A stretch of 64,000 nt of DNA, from positions 62,001 through 126,000 of the forward strand of contig NZ_JAMXEX010000001.1 of NCBI RefSeq assembly GCF_025370775.1, written 5' to 3'. The DNA comes from Ancylothrix sp. D3o (GTDB taxonomy: Bacteria; Cyanobacteriota; Cyanobacteriia; Cyanobacteriales; Oscillatoriaceae). The translations under genes and the position numbers were made by a program. Within the stretch, counting starts at the first letter, position 1. The number at the start of each line of letters is the position of its first letter. Positions 53,516-61,900 of the stretch are shown one piece after another. The notes beneath the pieces were generated by a model. That model did not search any database and was not told the DNA's origin. It saw only the letters and a list, made by a program, of their open reading frames with translations.

Positions 53516-53740
53516 TTAATTTTGGTTTTCGGGTTCGGGTTCGGGGTCTGGGAGGTTGTCGATCCACTGCCTGAATCTTTCTTGCCAGTCTTGTGTCGCT
53601 CGTATCTTCTCTTTCTGGGCAAGCGTGACTCGACAAAAGACTTTCTCTGTAATAGCGGCATCGCCCTTTGACTTGAATCCGTAGAGTTTTATATCTGGGT
53701 TGCCACCAGGACGACCGCTTTTACCTTTTATTCCTGCCAT
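53516..53740 (-). CDS. Small element-associated protein
   Basis: 74 residues, basic N-terminus AGIKGKSGRPGGNPDIKLYG, then KVFCRVTLAQKEKIRATQDW and an acidic PEPEPE end. Proteins beginning GIKGKSGRPGGNP are found on cyanobacterial plasmids and phage-like elements; their role is unknown, though a small DNA-binding or mobilisation-related role fits the charge pattern. It has its own terminator. It is divergent from the Tat-signal protein gene. Confidence 0.65.
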   Translation of the reverse strand: MAGIKGKSGRPGGNPDIKLYGFKSKGDAAITEKVFCRVTLAQKEKIRATQDWQERFRQWIDNLPDPEPEPENQN

Positions 53741-53978
53741 GCTTTATTGTTCGGGGTGACTTGACTAAAACGCTGTCACCCATTATTATAATAAACATCA
53801 AGCTTAAAGCCAAGGGCAAACCCGGCAGAGATAGCAGCCTGCCAGTACAGAACACAACAACGACCTGCTCGCGCCGCAACTCGAAGCTTAAACCCCCGAA
53901 AACGCGAAAGACGCTGCTAGACCGATCAAAGTTAACAGCGCCTTTCTAAACCAAGCGGTAAAACCGCATTGCATACTT

Positions 53979-54332
53979 ATGTTACCAAAACAAACACGAC
54001 GGCGCAATTTTCTGCGCGGCTTACTTTCCGGTGGCTCCTTGGCTGCCGTGCCTCTCATCCTACCTTCTGCATCCCTTCCGCTTCCCAAAGGATTGCCGGC
54101 ACCTAAATTCAAGATCGGGGATACCGTTTACTCCGAATTCATCCTTGACACCCCCCGCCCCAGTAAAACCGCGTGGTGGAAAGGCGTTATCTGTGGCATC
54201 ATTTGGAGTCCTGAAGATATTGGCGAGTGGGGTTATGTGTGTCGATGGAATGAAACCTACTATGACGGCTACACTACCGAGTCTGACTTAGAAGACGACA
54301 TGGCGCGGTTTAAACAGGAAGGGAAACTATGA
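53979..54332 (+). CDS. Tat-exported SH3-like protein
   Basis: 117 residues. The start, QTRRRNFLRGLLSGGSLAAV, followed by a hydrophobic stretch, has a twin-arginine motif (RRNFLRG), so export by the Tat system is likely. The mature part, KFKIGDTVYSEFILDTP and GVICGIIWSPEDIGEWGYVC, looks like an SH3-like barrel that is repeated in the next gene and in the primase. It overlaps the next gene by four bases. A secreted small protein is unusual in a replication module of an integrative element. Confidence 0.7.
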   Translation: MLPKQTRRRNFLRGLLSGGSLAAVPLILPSASLPLPKGLPAPKFKIGDTVYSEFILDTPRPSKTAWWKGVICGIIWSPEDIGEWGYVCRWNETYYDGYTTESDLEDDMARFKQEGKL

Positions 54333-54562
54333 AAACCATGCCTCCTGATTGGCCGATGCCTAAGTATTGGTTTGGCGACCGCCTTTGCCTGACCGAGCAG
54401 ATTGCCGATGACCTGGTGATTGTTGAGCGAACCGGCATTGTAACCGGCATCAAGTACAACCCAACTCACGGCTACACCTACTCACTTGAGTGGGACAACT
54501 TTCCTTCTGACACCTTTACCTACGCAGAACACGAACTCATAACCGAGGGGGATTTGGTATGA
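54329..54562 (+). CDS. Small SH3-like protein
   Basis: 77 residues: PKYWFGDRLCLTEQIADDLV and GIVTGIKYNPTHGYTYSLEW form an SH3/KOW-like barrel comparable to the preceding protein but without a signal peptide. It overlaps both neighbours by four bases (ATGA), so the three genes are translationally coupled. Function unknown. Confidence 0.7.
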   Translation: MKTMPPDWPMPKYWFGDRLCLTEQIADDLVIVERTGIVTGIKYNPTHGYTYSLEWDNFPSDTFTYAEHELITEGDLV

Positions 54563-54921
54563 AGCGACTCAACAAAGCCACTACAACCCGCGTCTCATCA
54601 AAGGCAAAGCAATCCAAGAAAATCTCCTTAACCCCCCTTGAGGAGCGAGTGCTTAAGCTTTTTATTGACCTTGAAACTGACTGGGTTGCTATCACTCAGA
54701 TAGAGCCAGGCGATGAGAAGTTGTTAATCAAAAGCCTACGTTCTCTTGAGCGTAAAAACTTCATCACCTACTATGCCTCTGATTATGAAGTTGAGCTTTT
54801 GAAGGACGGTGCTCAGTGGCTGAAGGATTGGGGGTTAATAAAGGATTTTGAGATTTTCAGTCCGCGTAAGTCTCCGCCCTATATCCCTCCCTATGTCTGT
54901 GTAGTTACTTGGGATGATTAA
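54559..54921 (+). CDS. Winged-helix-like small protein
   Basis: 120 residues. Basic N-terminus, then LTPLEERVLKLFIDLETDWV, LLIKSLRSLERKNFITYYAS and a beta part suggest a winged-helix fold with the wing at YEVELLKDGAQWL. It could be a DNA-binding regulator of the element. It overlaps the previous gene by four bases. Confidence 0.68.
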   Translation: MKRLNKATTTRVSSKAKQSKKISLTPLEERVLKLFIDLETDWVAITQIEPGDEKLLIKSLRSLERKNFITYYASDYEVELLKDGAQWLKDWGLIKDFEIFSPRKSPPYIPPYVCVVTWDD

Positions 54922-54936
54922 CTTTGGAGGATAAAA

Positions 54937-55116
54937 ATGAAGAGAAAATACGATTCGGACAAGCTAGAAAAGGCACTCAAAGAAATAGAAAGGCTGCTGT
55001 CAACAAAAATCGAGGGAATCGCCTTCTACTGCGACGGCGAAGACCGTGACAAACAGCTAGACTACTACTTTGAGGAAGTGAGAAAGCTTTTGAAGCCAAG
55101 CAATCTAAAAGCCTGA
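54937..55116 (+). CDS. 59-residue small protein
   Basis: A short gene with strong ribosome site TTGGAGGAT seven bases before ATG 54937. The product is charged and helical: KYDSDKLEKALKEIERLLST, then FYCDGEDRDKQLDYYFEEVR. It closes the plus-strand small-gene operon. Its last codons overlap the end of a convergent gene on the minus strand by 12 bases. Function unknown. Confidence 0.65.
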   Translation: MKRKYDSDKLEKALKEIERLLSTKIEGIAFYCDGEDRDKQLDYYFEEVRKLLKPSNLKA

Positions 55117-55281
55117 TATTGTCGGGGGCGGGTTTTCACTCGCCCGCTTTACTCGCAAATAGATATAGCCCGACCAGTGGCAAAAATGGCAACCCTCGTC
55201 ACAACAATATTCTTTCTCAAGTCCATCTGTCCAGTGATTACCAGGAAAATCGTCTCCATAGTCTAGGCTTTTGTTGATCAT
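55105..55281 (-). CDS. Cys-rich small protein (zinc-ribbon-like)
   Basis: 58 residues with EYCCDEGCHFCHWSGYIYLR in the centre, a C-C-x3-C-x2-C arrangement that could bind zinc. ATG 55281 overlaps the stop of the upstream gene (ATGA), supporting the start. It is the last gene of a coupled minus-strand set. Function unknown. Confidence 0.6.
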   Translation of the reverse strand: MINKSLDYGDDFPGNHWTDGLEKEYCCDEGCHFCHWSGYIYLRVKRASENPPPTISGF

Positions 55282-55496
55282 ACTTCCTCTTGGATTGGAG
55301 GCAAGCAAAGGGCATCCAAACTCACCTCAATACTAAAATCAAAATCCATGATAATTATTCCATCTGTACTCATAAAACGGCACTTAGGGGGGTATTCGCG
55401 TAAAATTTCACACTCAAAGCATTGGTCTGCTGACACTGGTAGGTTTAGCTTAAAGACTAGGCTTGCAATTAAATCTCGTTTAATTTGTTCAAGCAT
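55278..55496 (-). CDS. Small element protein, unknown
   Basis: 72 residues: LEQIKRDLIASLVFKLNLPV, then CFECEILREYPP and IIIMDFDFSIEVSLDALC. ATG 55496 is preceded by AGGAGC and overlaps the end of a 23-codon gene; its stop overlaps the next start. No family recognised. Confidence 0.62.
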   Translation of the reverse strand: MLEQIKRDLIASLVFKLNLPVSADQCFECEILREYPPKCRFMSTDGIIIMDFDFSIEVSLDALCLPPIQEEV

Positions 55497-55560
55497 TTTT
55501 TTGCTCCTGTGAAAGAAAATCAACCAACATATCCTCTGGTAAATCCTCAAGAATGTACAT
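55489..55560 (-). CDS. 23-residue micro-ORF, translationally coupled
   Basis: ATG 55560 with a very strong GGGAGGG six bases upstream, encoding MYILEDLPEDMLVDFLSQEQ and three more residues. Its stop overlaps the next start (ATGCTTGA), typical of coupling. The acidic peptide could be a leader that sets expression of the downstream pair, or a small functional peptide. Confidence 0.5.
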   Translation of the reverse strand: MYILEDLPEDMLVDFLSQEQKNA

Positions 55561-55570
55561 TAAACCCTCC

Positions 55571-55885
55571 CTAATGTAATGCCCCTAAAATTTGATTGAG
55601 TAGAAAGTCCAAAACATTGAAGCCATAACCGCTACTAATGAGGGTCTTAATACCTTCAATTGCAGGGACTAATCGGTTTAACATTTGTAGGGTAGCTTCA
55701 TCTCGCTGGTAGTCAACCGAAACTAATCTATCCTCTAATGAATACGCTGTTATTGCTAAAAGTAGCTGCTTTTCTTCAAGGGAGAGTCCTTGGAAATAGC
55801 TACCATATTTAGCCTCAAGAGATTGCAATGCTGTAGCTGCTGGCTCTTGTTCGATTATTAGGTAATAACTTAATGGTTTTGGCAT
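55571..55885 (-). CDS. Small helical element protein
   Basis: 104 residues, mostly helical: SYYLIIEQEPAATALQSLEA, LSLEEKQLLLAITAYSLEDR and a Leu-rich C-terminus FNVLDFLLNQILGALH. AAAGGAGC precedes ATG 55885. Function unknown; similar proteins are expected on related cyanobacterial elements. Confidence 0.62.
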   Translation of the reverse strand: MPKPLSYYLIIEQEPAATALQSLEAKYGSYFQGLSLEEKQLLLAITAYSLEDRLVSVDYQRDEATLQMLNRLVPAIEGIKTLISSGYGFNVLDFLLNQILGALH

Positions 55886-55906
55886 GATGCTCCTTTTTGA
55901 AGTAAA

Positions 55907-55933
55907 CCGGCACCTTGCATGAAAAAGTGCCGG
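55907..55933 (-). terminator. Hairpin CCGGCAC/GTGCCGG between small genes
   Basis: Perfect 7-bp inverted repeat with a 13-base loop between two minus-strand genes. A smaller related hairpin is at 56262-56281 in the next gap. No long T run follows, so it may be an attenuator or RNA-processing site rather than a full terminator. Confidence 0.4.
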
Positions 55934-56007
55934 CAGAGTAAGAGAAAAGGTTATTGACTGCTTTGCGGCTCCGCCCTATCCCGCAGTCTTGATAGGGCTG
56001 TAATGGT

Positions 56008-56238
56008 TTATTTGGTAGCTTCAGATACTTGCTCTTGCACTGTATCCCATTCAACAGCCTGTGCAAATTCAGCGACTTTCTGGTTTATCCAGTTGCAAAA
56101 TTCGGGTTCAAAATCTATATCGGAAGCCTCATAATAACCGTCTTCAAAATCCCCCTCTTTGATTAACTTTGCCTGATTTTGAACGAATTGTTTCAGTAAA
56201 TCGTCTAAACGACTCTCAAACAATAATTCGTTTTTCAT
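56008..56238 (-). CDS. Small acidic element protein
   Basis: 76 residues, acidic: LLFESRLDDLLKQFVQNQAK, GDFEDGYYEASDIDFEPEFC and a helical end. AAGGAGTAGCG precedes ATG 56238. Strong negative charge is reminiscent of DNA-mimic or anti-regulator proteins of phages, but there is no direct evidence. Confidence 0.62.
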   Translation of the reverse strand: MKNELLFESRLDDLLKQFVQNQAKLIKEGDFEDGYYEASDIDFEPEFCNWINQKVAEFAQAVEWDTVQEQVSEATK

Positions 56239-56291
56239 CGCTACTCCTTAAATAAAAGAACCGGCACCCGACAAGATGCCGACAGTGAACC

Positions 56292-56477
56292 TCAAAAATG
56301 TTCCTCATCCGAAGAGACGGCGATCAATTCTTCGATAGCAGCCTCCATTTCTTGCATCTTTCCCAAGATTTGCTGGTGATGCTTCTTTGCCTGCTCCAGT
56401 CTCTGTCGTAGGCGCTCTTCGTGAGCTTCTACATAGGCCAAGTGAGAGCGCTGAAGTTCTCTCAATTGGCCCACTAT
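56292..56477 (-). CDS. Coiled-coil frameshift extension of the RHH protein
   Basis: In the -1 frame relative to the ribbon-helix-helix gene this stretch encodes 61 residues: IVGQLRELQRSHLAYVEAHE, ERLRQRLEQAKKHHQQILGK and MQEMEAAIEELIAVSSDEEH, a clear coiled coil. Upstream in its own frame the codons give no sensible protein, so it is best read as the continuation of the RHH gene after a slip on G GGA AAA (56483-56477), directly before the RHH stop. The fused product would be 120 residues. Confidence 0.62.
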   Translation of the reverse strand: MVGQLRELQRSHLAYVEAHEERLRQRLEQAKKHHQQILGKMQEMEAAIEELIAVSSDEEHF

Positions 56478-56653
56478 TTTCCCAATATTTCCCTCTGTTC
56501 GCTGGTCAAGGTTTGCTCTGCTTCCATCTGTCCTAGCGCCATCTGAGTTATTAACTGAGTGCGATTCAACCCCATCGACTGCGCCTTGCGGTCGAAAGCA
56601 TCCCATAGATCCTTGTCTATCCGAATCGTTGCGTTTACCTGCTGTTTTTTCAT
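56474..56653 (-). CDS. Ribbon-helix-helix regulator
   Basis: 59 residues from ATG 56653: QQVNATIRIDKDLWDAFDRK is the ribbon and first helix, AQSMGLNRTQLITQMALGQM the second. This is a MetJ/Arc/CopG-like dimeric DNA-binding fold. The frame stops (TAG 56476-56474) right after TTG GGA AAA, a canonical -1 slippery heptamer. ATG 56653 has a weak ribosome site; ATGs at 56683 and 56686 are alternatives. Repeats TTTGCACGGG/CCCGTGCAAA just upstream are likely operators, so it may repress itself and the divergent 549-residue gene. Confidence 0.72.
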   Translation of the reverse strand: MKKQQVNATIRIDKDLWDAFDRKAQSMGLNRTQLITQMALGQMEAEQTLTSEQREILGK

Positions 56654-56686
56654 CTCGGATGTCCATCTTTGTTTATCCCCCATCAT

Positions 56687-56750
56687 TTTGCACGGGCAGG
56701 TTGACTTTGGAAAGTACCCGTGCAAACATATTATTACATCTGCACGGGCA
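56687..56750. promoter_or_regulatory. Operator cluster TTTGCACGGG / CCCGTGCAAA
   Basis: Three copies of one motif: TTTGCACGGG (56687-56696), its inverted form CCCGTGCAAA (56717-56726) and CTGCACGGGCA at 56740-56750. They fill the divergent region between the RHH gene and the ASCH-domain gene, so the RHH protein is the natural candidate binder. Confidence 0.65.
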
Positions 56751-56792
56751 ATTACTCAAAAAACCTTAAAAAGCCAGCAGTAACAGGAAAAA

Positions 56793-58442
56793 ATGAAAAA
56801 ACCAAGTCAAGCGACCGTAGCGACGATTGCTGAATTAGAGCAAATGACCGTCGCAGAGTTAATCCAATATTGCAAAGACAACGGGTTAATCGGTTACTCA
56901 ACCGCTAAGCGCTCTGGCAAAAAGGCTCTGATTGAATGGATCTACGAGAAATTCAGCGAGAGTTACTTTGCTGCCAGGGATGCCATCACGTCCGAGGCTG
57001 AGCAGGCGCTAGATGTGGTGGCCGGTGATGTTGGTGAAGTTGAGGTGCCGGTGCCGCCGGATCAGGATGAAGATGAGGATGACGAGCCGGGTGCTGAACG
57101 AGTGATTACCGCTGCCGACACAGACGAAACCGCCAACGAAATCATCTGTTTATCCGTAGAGCCGGCGATGGCGTACGCGATAGCAAACCTAGAGAAGTCA
57201 ATCGAAAATCGGAGTTGGCGCACTAATTACACGGGTTGGCTGTACATTCATGCCAGCAAATCCAAAACTCACTACCACGCCCACCGCCGCTACATTGAAT
57301 CGTTGGGGATGAAATGCCCTGATTGGGAAGATTTACCGAAGGGTTGCCTAGTATGCCGGGTGTGGCTTGATCGAGTATCAGCAGCACCGGCCATAGGGAA
57401 CGAATCAACGCCCTGGGGGATAACAGGGCAATATTGGTGGATACTGCGGAATCCCCAACCGGTTAAGCATATTCCGATGAAAGGAAAGCTTGGCTTGTTT
57501 TCTGCTGAGATGCCGCCGGAGCAGATCGACATCGAGGGCGCCGGCAAGGCAGAGGTCAAGAGCGTTGACTTTTCCCCACCCCTAAAGATTGGCGGCAAAG
57601 TAAAAATCCACTGCAAAGACATCCTTATAAATGGCAAAGAGGGCATACTACTCGGTGCGGGTGACGACTTAGCGAGGGTTGGCATTCCCGAAGGTGAGTA
57701 CATTGTTTCCCTAGCCAACCTCACCCCTGTTGCCACTGAGAAGGTAGAGCCTCAAAAGCCATTCTTTAAGATAGGCGATCACGTTCTAATTAACGGCTAC
57801 CTACTAGACGGCCAAAGAGCAATCGTTCTTGACGTGATAGGAAATGTTTGCTTAGTTGCAACGCTCAATAACGCCCAACAGTACAGCATCCCCTCAGAAG
57901 CTTTGCGGTTGGTATCCGTCCCCGCGTCCGAGGTTCAGAAAAAGAAACTTACAACAGCGGTTAACCTTCTGCTTGGAAAGATTCTCTTAGCTACACAACA
58001 ATCAGCCCCTAACTCCTTCGTTGAAAATAATCACCTCATAGAATCTGCGGTAGTGCTTTTGAATGACTTGGCAGCAAACCAACTCGCAATTAAGTTCGCC
58101 GCACAATATGTAACTGCAATGAGTGTGGATTCAAAAGAAATCAACGACTACTTGCAGAAGAACTTTCGCGAGGATAAGGATGCCTGTTTTCCAAGAGAAA
58201 AGCTTCCCCAGTTTGCGTTTGAAATAACCGAGGTTGAATACATAGAGGAGGCTTTGGACGCAACAGAAACGCATTTTCTCACCCTCGCCAAAAACGAATC
58301 ATTATCTTTCTGTGGGTACGCAAACCTTAAGACAGGCAAAGCGTTTACGGCCTGCGGTGGCGAGTTTTTCGTTTCATTAAAGTTTGCCCAACTCAGGCTT
58401 TTAACAAAGGCTGAAATTTTAGTGGAGGCAAGGAGAAAATAA
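56793..58442 (+). CDS. SAP/ASCH/SH3-like multidomain protein
   Basis: 549 residues. A SAP/Rho-N-like N-terminal module (TVAELIQYCKDNGLIGYSTA, residues about 18-52) is followed by an acidic linker and an ASCH domain: LSVEPAMAYAIANLEKSIEN, NYTGWLYIHASKS and QPVKHIPMKGKLGLFSAE (about 120-240). Two SH3/KOW-like segments follow (IGGKVKIHCKDILINGKEGI and FKIGDHVLINGYLLDGQRAI), then a C-terminal helical region. ASCH domains bind RNA or modified nucleotides. It is the first gene of the plus-strand operon with the primase, behind the RHH operators. The combination of modules appears unusual; its role is unknown. Confidence 0.75.
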   Translation: MKKPSQATVATIAELEQMTVAELIQYCKDNGLIGYSTAKRSGKKALIEWIYEKFSESYFAARDAITSEAEQALDVVAGDVGEVEVPVPPDQDEDEDDEPGAERVITAADTDETANEIICLSVEPAMAYAIANLEKSIENRSWRTNYTGWLYIHASKSKTHYHAHRRYIESLGMKCPDWEDLPKGCLVCRVWLDRVSAAPAIGNESTPWGITGQYWWILRNPQPVKHIPMKGKLGLFSAEMPPEQIDIEGAGKAEVKSVDFSPPLKIGGKVKIHCKDILINGKEGILLGAGDDLARVGIPEGEYIVSLANLTPVATEKVEPQKPFFKIGDHVLINGYLLDGQRAIVLDVIGNVCLVATLNNAQQYSIPSEALRLVSVPASEVQKKKLTTAVNLLLGKILLATQQSAPNSFVENNHLIESAVVLLNDLAANQLAIKFAAQYVTAMSVDSKEINDYLQKNFREDKDACFPREKLPQFAFEITEVEYIEEALDATETHFLTLAKNESLSFCGYANLKTGKAFTACGGEFFVSLKFAQLRLLTKAEILVEARRK

Positions 58443-58446
58443 AATT

Positions 58447-58872
58447 ATGCGAACATGGCATGACATGACAGAGGACGAAAAGCGAATTGCGCTTACTTTC
58501 ATAGAACATCACCTCAACTTCTGGAAAGACGATCCTAACGCCTACCAATATATTCAAATAAAGGTTATAGGCGGTCGTGAGGGCGATGTTAAAAGAGTCG
58601 TTAATTCCATTAGTAAATGCTTGGAAATAAGCGAACAATCAAAGCTGCACAAATGCTCCCTAGAGATAGATCCAGAAGTAAGAGTGGCTAAACAGCGAGA
58701 AACCAGGTGTTATCGCCAATACTTAAAAGTCTATTTACCCCGTCAAGATCCAATGGAAGTTTACGAGGAAACTATTGCAGCCCTCAAATCAGAAATTCGG
58801 GATCTAGAGATGCAGTGCGCTAACCTCTATTCTCGCTTGGAAGCAATGAAAACACACAGGACTATTTTGTAG
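58447..58872 (+). CDS. Small helical protein before the primase
   Basis: 141 residues: TEDEKRIALTFIEHHLNFWK, VKRVVNSISKCLEISEQSKL, a basic middle and a C-terminal coiled coil EIRDLEMQCANLYSRLEAMK. AAGGAGAAAATAAAATT precedes ATG 58447. It starts four bases after the previous stop and 57 bases before the primase, so it may be an accessory replication factor. No family recognised. Confidence 0.65.
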   Translation: MRTWHDMTEDEKRIALTFIEHHLNFWKDDPNAYQYIQIKVIGGREGDVKRVVNSISKCLEISEQSKLHKCSLEIDPEVRVAKQRETRCYRQYLKVYLPRQDPMEVYEETIAALKSEIRDLEMQCANLYSRLEAMKTHRTIL

Positions 58873-58900
58873 CAAAAAAACGGGGGAATCCCCCCCCAAC
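58873..58900 (-). terminator. Minus-strand terminator-like hairpin
   Basis: In minus reading GGGGG-ATT-CCCCC is followed by GTTTTTTT. There is no minus-strand gene just to its right, so it may guard against antisense transcription of the small gene to its left. Confidence 0.45.
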
Positions 58901-58929
58901 CACACTCTTAAAAACATTCTTGTACAGTT

Positions 58930-61900
58930 ATGGTAACACAGAAAGCGGGTCTTGTTCAAGCATCAAAAAGCAATCCTTGTCCCCATTGTGGCAAAACATC
59001 TTGGTGTTATTTTCTAGGCGATGAAATCTCAGTTTGCAAGAAAGAGCAGCCCCCGGCAGTAGGCTGGGAAGATGTAGGAAAATTCGATACAGAAGGCTCT
59101 CCTATGTATGTAAGGCAACGTGAAAAGCCTGCATATACCGGAGAGAAAAAAACCACATATTACCCTTACACATTAAGAGACGGCACAGACAATCTAAGAG
59201 TACGCCGCATTGATTCCCCTGGTAAAGAAAAAGACATTAAACCTGAACATTTAAACCCAGAAACGGGGGAGTGGAAGACAGGCTTCGGACATTACAAGCG
59301 CTCTGATATTCGTATCTATAGATACCAAGAGACTCGCGAAGCAATAGATAGGGAATTACCCATTGTTATTTGTGAAGGGGAGGGAAAAGTTGATGCTTTA
59401 AGGGAAAAAGGGCTCGCCGCCTGTTGTAACATCGGAGGCTCTAAAAAGTGGCGTAAAACCGATACGATGGATCTGGTAGGGGCTAAAGAAGTTTACATCG
59501 CCCCTGATTGCGATAAACCAGGAATTGAACACGCCAAACTACTTTTAAAAGAATTTCCGCAAGCCAAGTTCTTATTGCCATTCAAAGAGTCACCTCGCTG
59601 GGAAAATATCCCAGAAAAACACGGGGTAGACATCAAAAACTACTTAGATGATTACCAATCACTGAGTGGAGAAGAAATCATCCAGCAACTAACTGTAGAA
59701 CCTGCTGATGCTCCTTTTTTAGATAAGCTAGAGTTCCCGAAATTTGACAGCGACAGCCCCAAACCAGAGCGGAATTACGAAAACGAACCCAGAGAAGTTG
59801 CCAAAATTTACACCCAAAAAGCACTTGATGAACTTTATCAGGGGCATTGGATTGCCGTCGGGGGAGAGCTTTATAAGTGGAACGGCACACACTATGAACT
59901 GCAAGCAGAAGAATCAGAGCGCCCCCGCATAGCCAGATGGTTGAACAAATATTCAGAATTTACCAGACGAGGGCCGGCGCACAATCGCGCAAAAACGGGT
60001 GCGGTTTCTGAGGTTTTTTCGTGGGCCGTCAGCAACTTTACCATCTCACCCGATAAGGTTAACCCAGCCGGCCTTAATTGCCGTAATGGTGTCGTAGAGA
60101 TTCGCTGGGAAGGTAAGCGAGCAACGTGGGAACTTCTACCCCATAGCCCAGAGAAATACTATATTTACTGCTCTGATATTGAATTCAACCCAGAAGCCCA
60201 CAAGGAAGATTGCGAAAAACTGCTATCCTGTCTGCCGGCACCGCAACGCAAAATATTCTTACAAACAATCGCCGCCGCCCTTGACCTCCCCACTATTCGT
60301 AAGTATCGCGGTCGAATGGTTCGCTTGTTGGTTGCCTACGGTTCAGGCAGTAACGGTAAAGACACATTGAGGGAAGCGGTAGAAATTATCTTCGGGCGTG
60401 GCATGACCGCAGCCAGCTTATCTGATTTCCAAGCTTACGACCAGGGGCGAAAATTTCCCCTCGCCAAATTAGACGGCTCGTTAATCAACTGGCCTAGCGA
60501 AAATAGCCAGTTTGCCACCCTCGACAACATCCAAAGCATTAAGCAGTTCGCAACGGGTGACCCGTTGTGGATTGAGCGAAAAAATAAAGATGAGTACCGC
60601 TACAACCCCCGTGCCATAGGGATTTTTAGCTGTAATGACCTGCCTATTATTAGGGGTGCGAATGAAGCTATTCGTAGCCGGTGGGCTTTCCTCAAGTTCC
60701 CCTACACCTTCAAAGAAAACGCTAAGCCCGCATTGGGAGAGATAGAAGTTGACCCGCGTTTTAAGTATGACCCTGACTTTTTAAAGAGCAAGGTGGCGCC
60801 GGCACTGCTCAACGAAATCTTAGGAGCGCTACAAACTCTCTTAGAAGAGGGTATCAACTACGAGCCGTGCGCTGAAGCCTTGGAAGAAGCGCAACAGGAA
60901 GGCAATCACCTACGGCAGTTTGCCAAAGATGTCGGATTGGTTGAGATGCCTGGTCAAAAAGTTTACGTCAATGACCTCTGGGAAAAACTCAGAGCGTGGT
61001 ATCTCGAAACCGGCACCGCAGAGAAGGAAGAGGGGCGTGACCGCCTACTGTGGAACGAGTTTCCCAACAAATACGATAAGCCTATCAAAGCTCCAAACCA
61101 AATCAGGGCAAGATTTGGCGAGATTTTTAAGTGCACATTTGGGAAAGAGGGTCGACATGGGGAGGGGAAAAATCGAGCTTATTTGAGCGGAATCTGCTTC
61201 AGTGACTTACCCGATCCGGGTAAGCCAGTGGTAAGCCAATGGGTAAGCCAATGGGTAAGCCAAGAACCCTTGCTGTGTAAGGATGGTAAGCCTGGTAAGC
61301 CAATTTTGGGGGAAGTGATTCAATTTTTGCAGAACAATTTTTCTGCGGAAGAGAAGGCAGAAATCTGTAAAGCTATCTGTCAGTGCGAGTCAAAGTCTGA
61401 CTCAGTAAGGGATTTCGACGAAACACTCGTTAATTTACCCGAACCGGTGCCGGCAGAACCCACAGAAAAATTCACCCTTGATGAAGAAGCCCTAAACTAT
61501 CTGGTTGCCGACTTAGAGAAGGCCGCCAAAGAGCAGTCCTCTTGGGATGAGGTGAAAGGTTGGGTGAAGTTTGTTGAGGGTGAGACTATGGAAAAAGCAT
61601 GGCCTCACTTGTCAAAAGAGGCAAAAACTTACTTTCACTCAATTAAGCCGACAACACCCGAACCGGCACCAGAGCCGACAGTTGAAACCACAGAACCCGA
61701 ACCCGAAGTTACACCCGAACCCGAAGTTACACCCGAACCCCAACCGGCACGACAACCTGAAATCCCACCACCGGGTCAACTAAACGACAGAGTAAAAAGT
61801 ATGGGCCATTGGGGACTGACGGGAACGATCACCCACATCTATGAAGGCAAACAGGCTGGCAAAGTAATGGTGGAGTGGGACGCCAAAAGTAAAGGCGAAC

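Noticed and set aside
53761-53949. 62-codon plus-strand frame with TTG start
   Set aside because: No ribosome site, odd Lys/Thr/Arg composition and position in a divergent promoter region make it unlikely to be a gene.
56478-56666. N-terminal part of the 124-codon minus-strand frame as an independent gene start
   Set aside because: Residues before the coiled coil are the RHH gene read in another frame and have no domain character; the coiled coil is better explained as a frameshift extension.
53339-61333. Diversity-generating retroelement template/variable pair
   Set aside because: The two copies are inverted, differences are not concentrated at adenines, and no reverse transcriptase gene is present.
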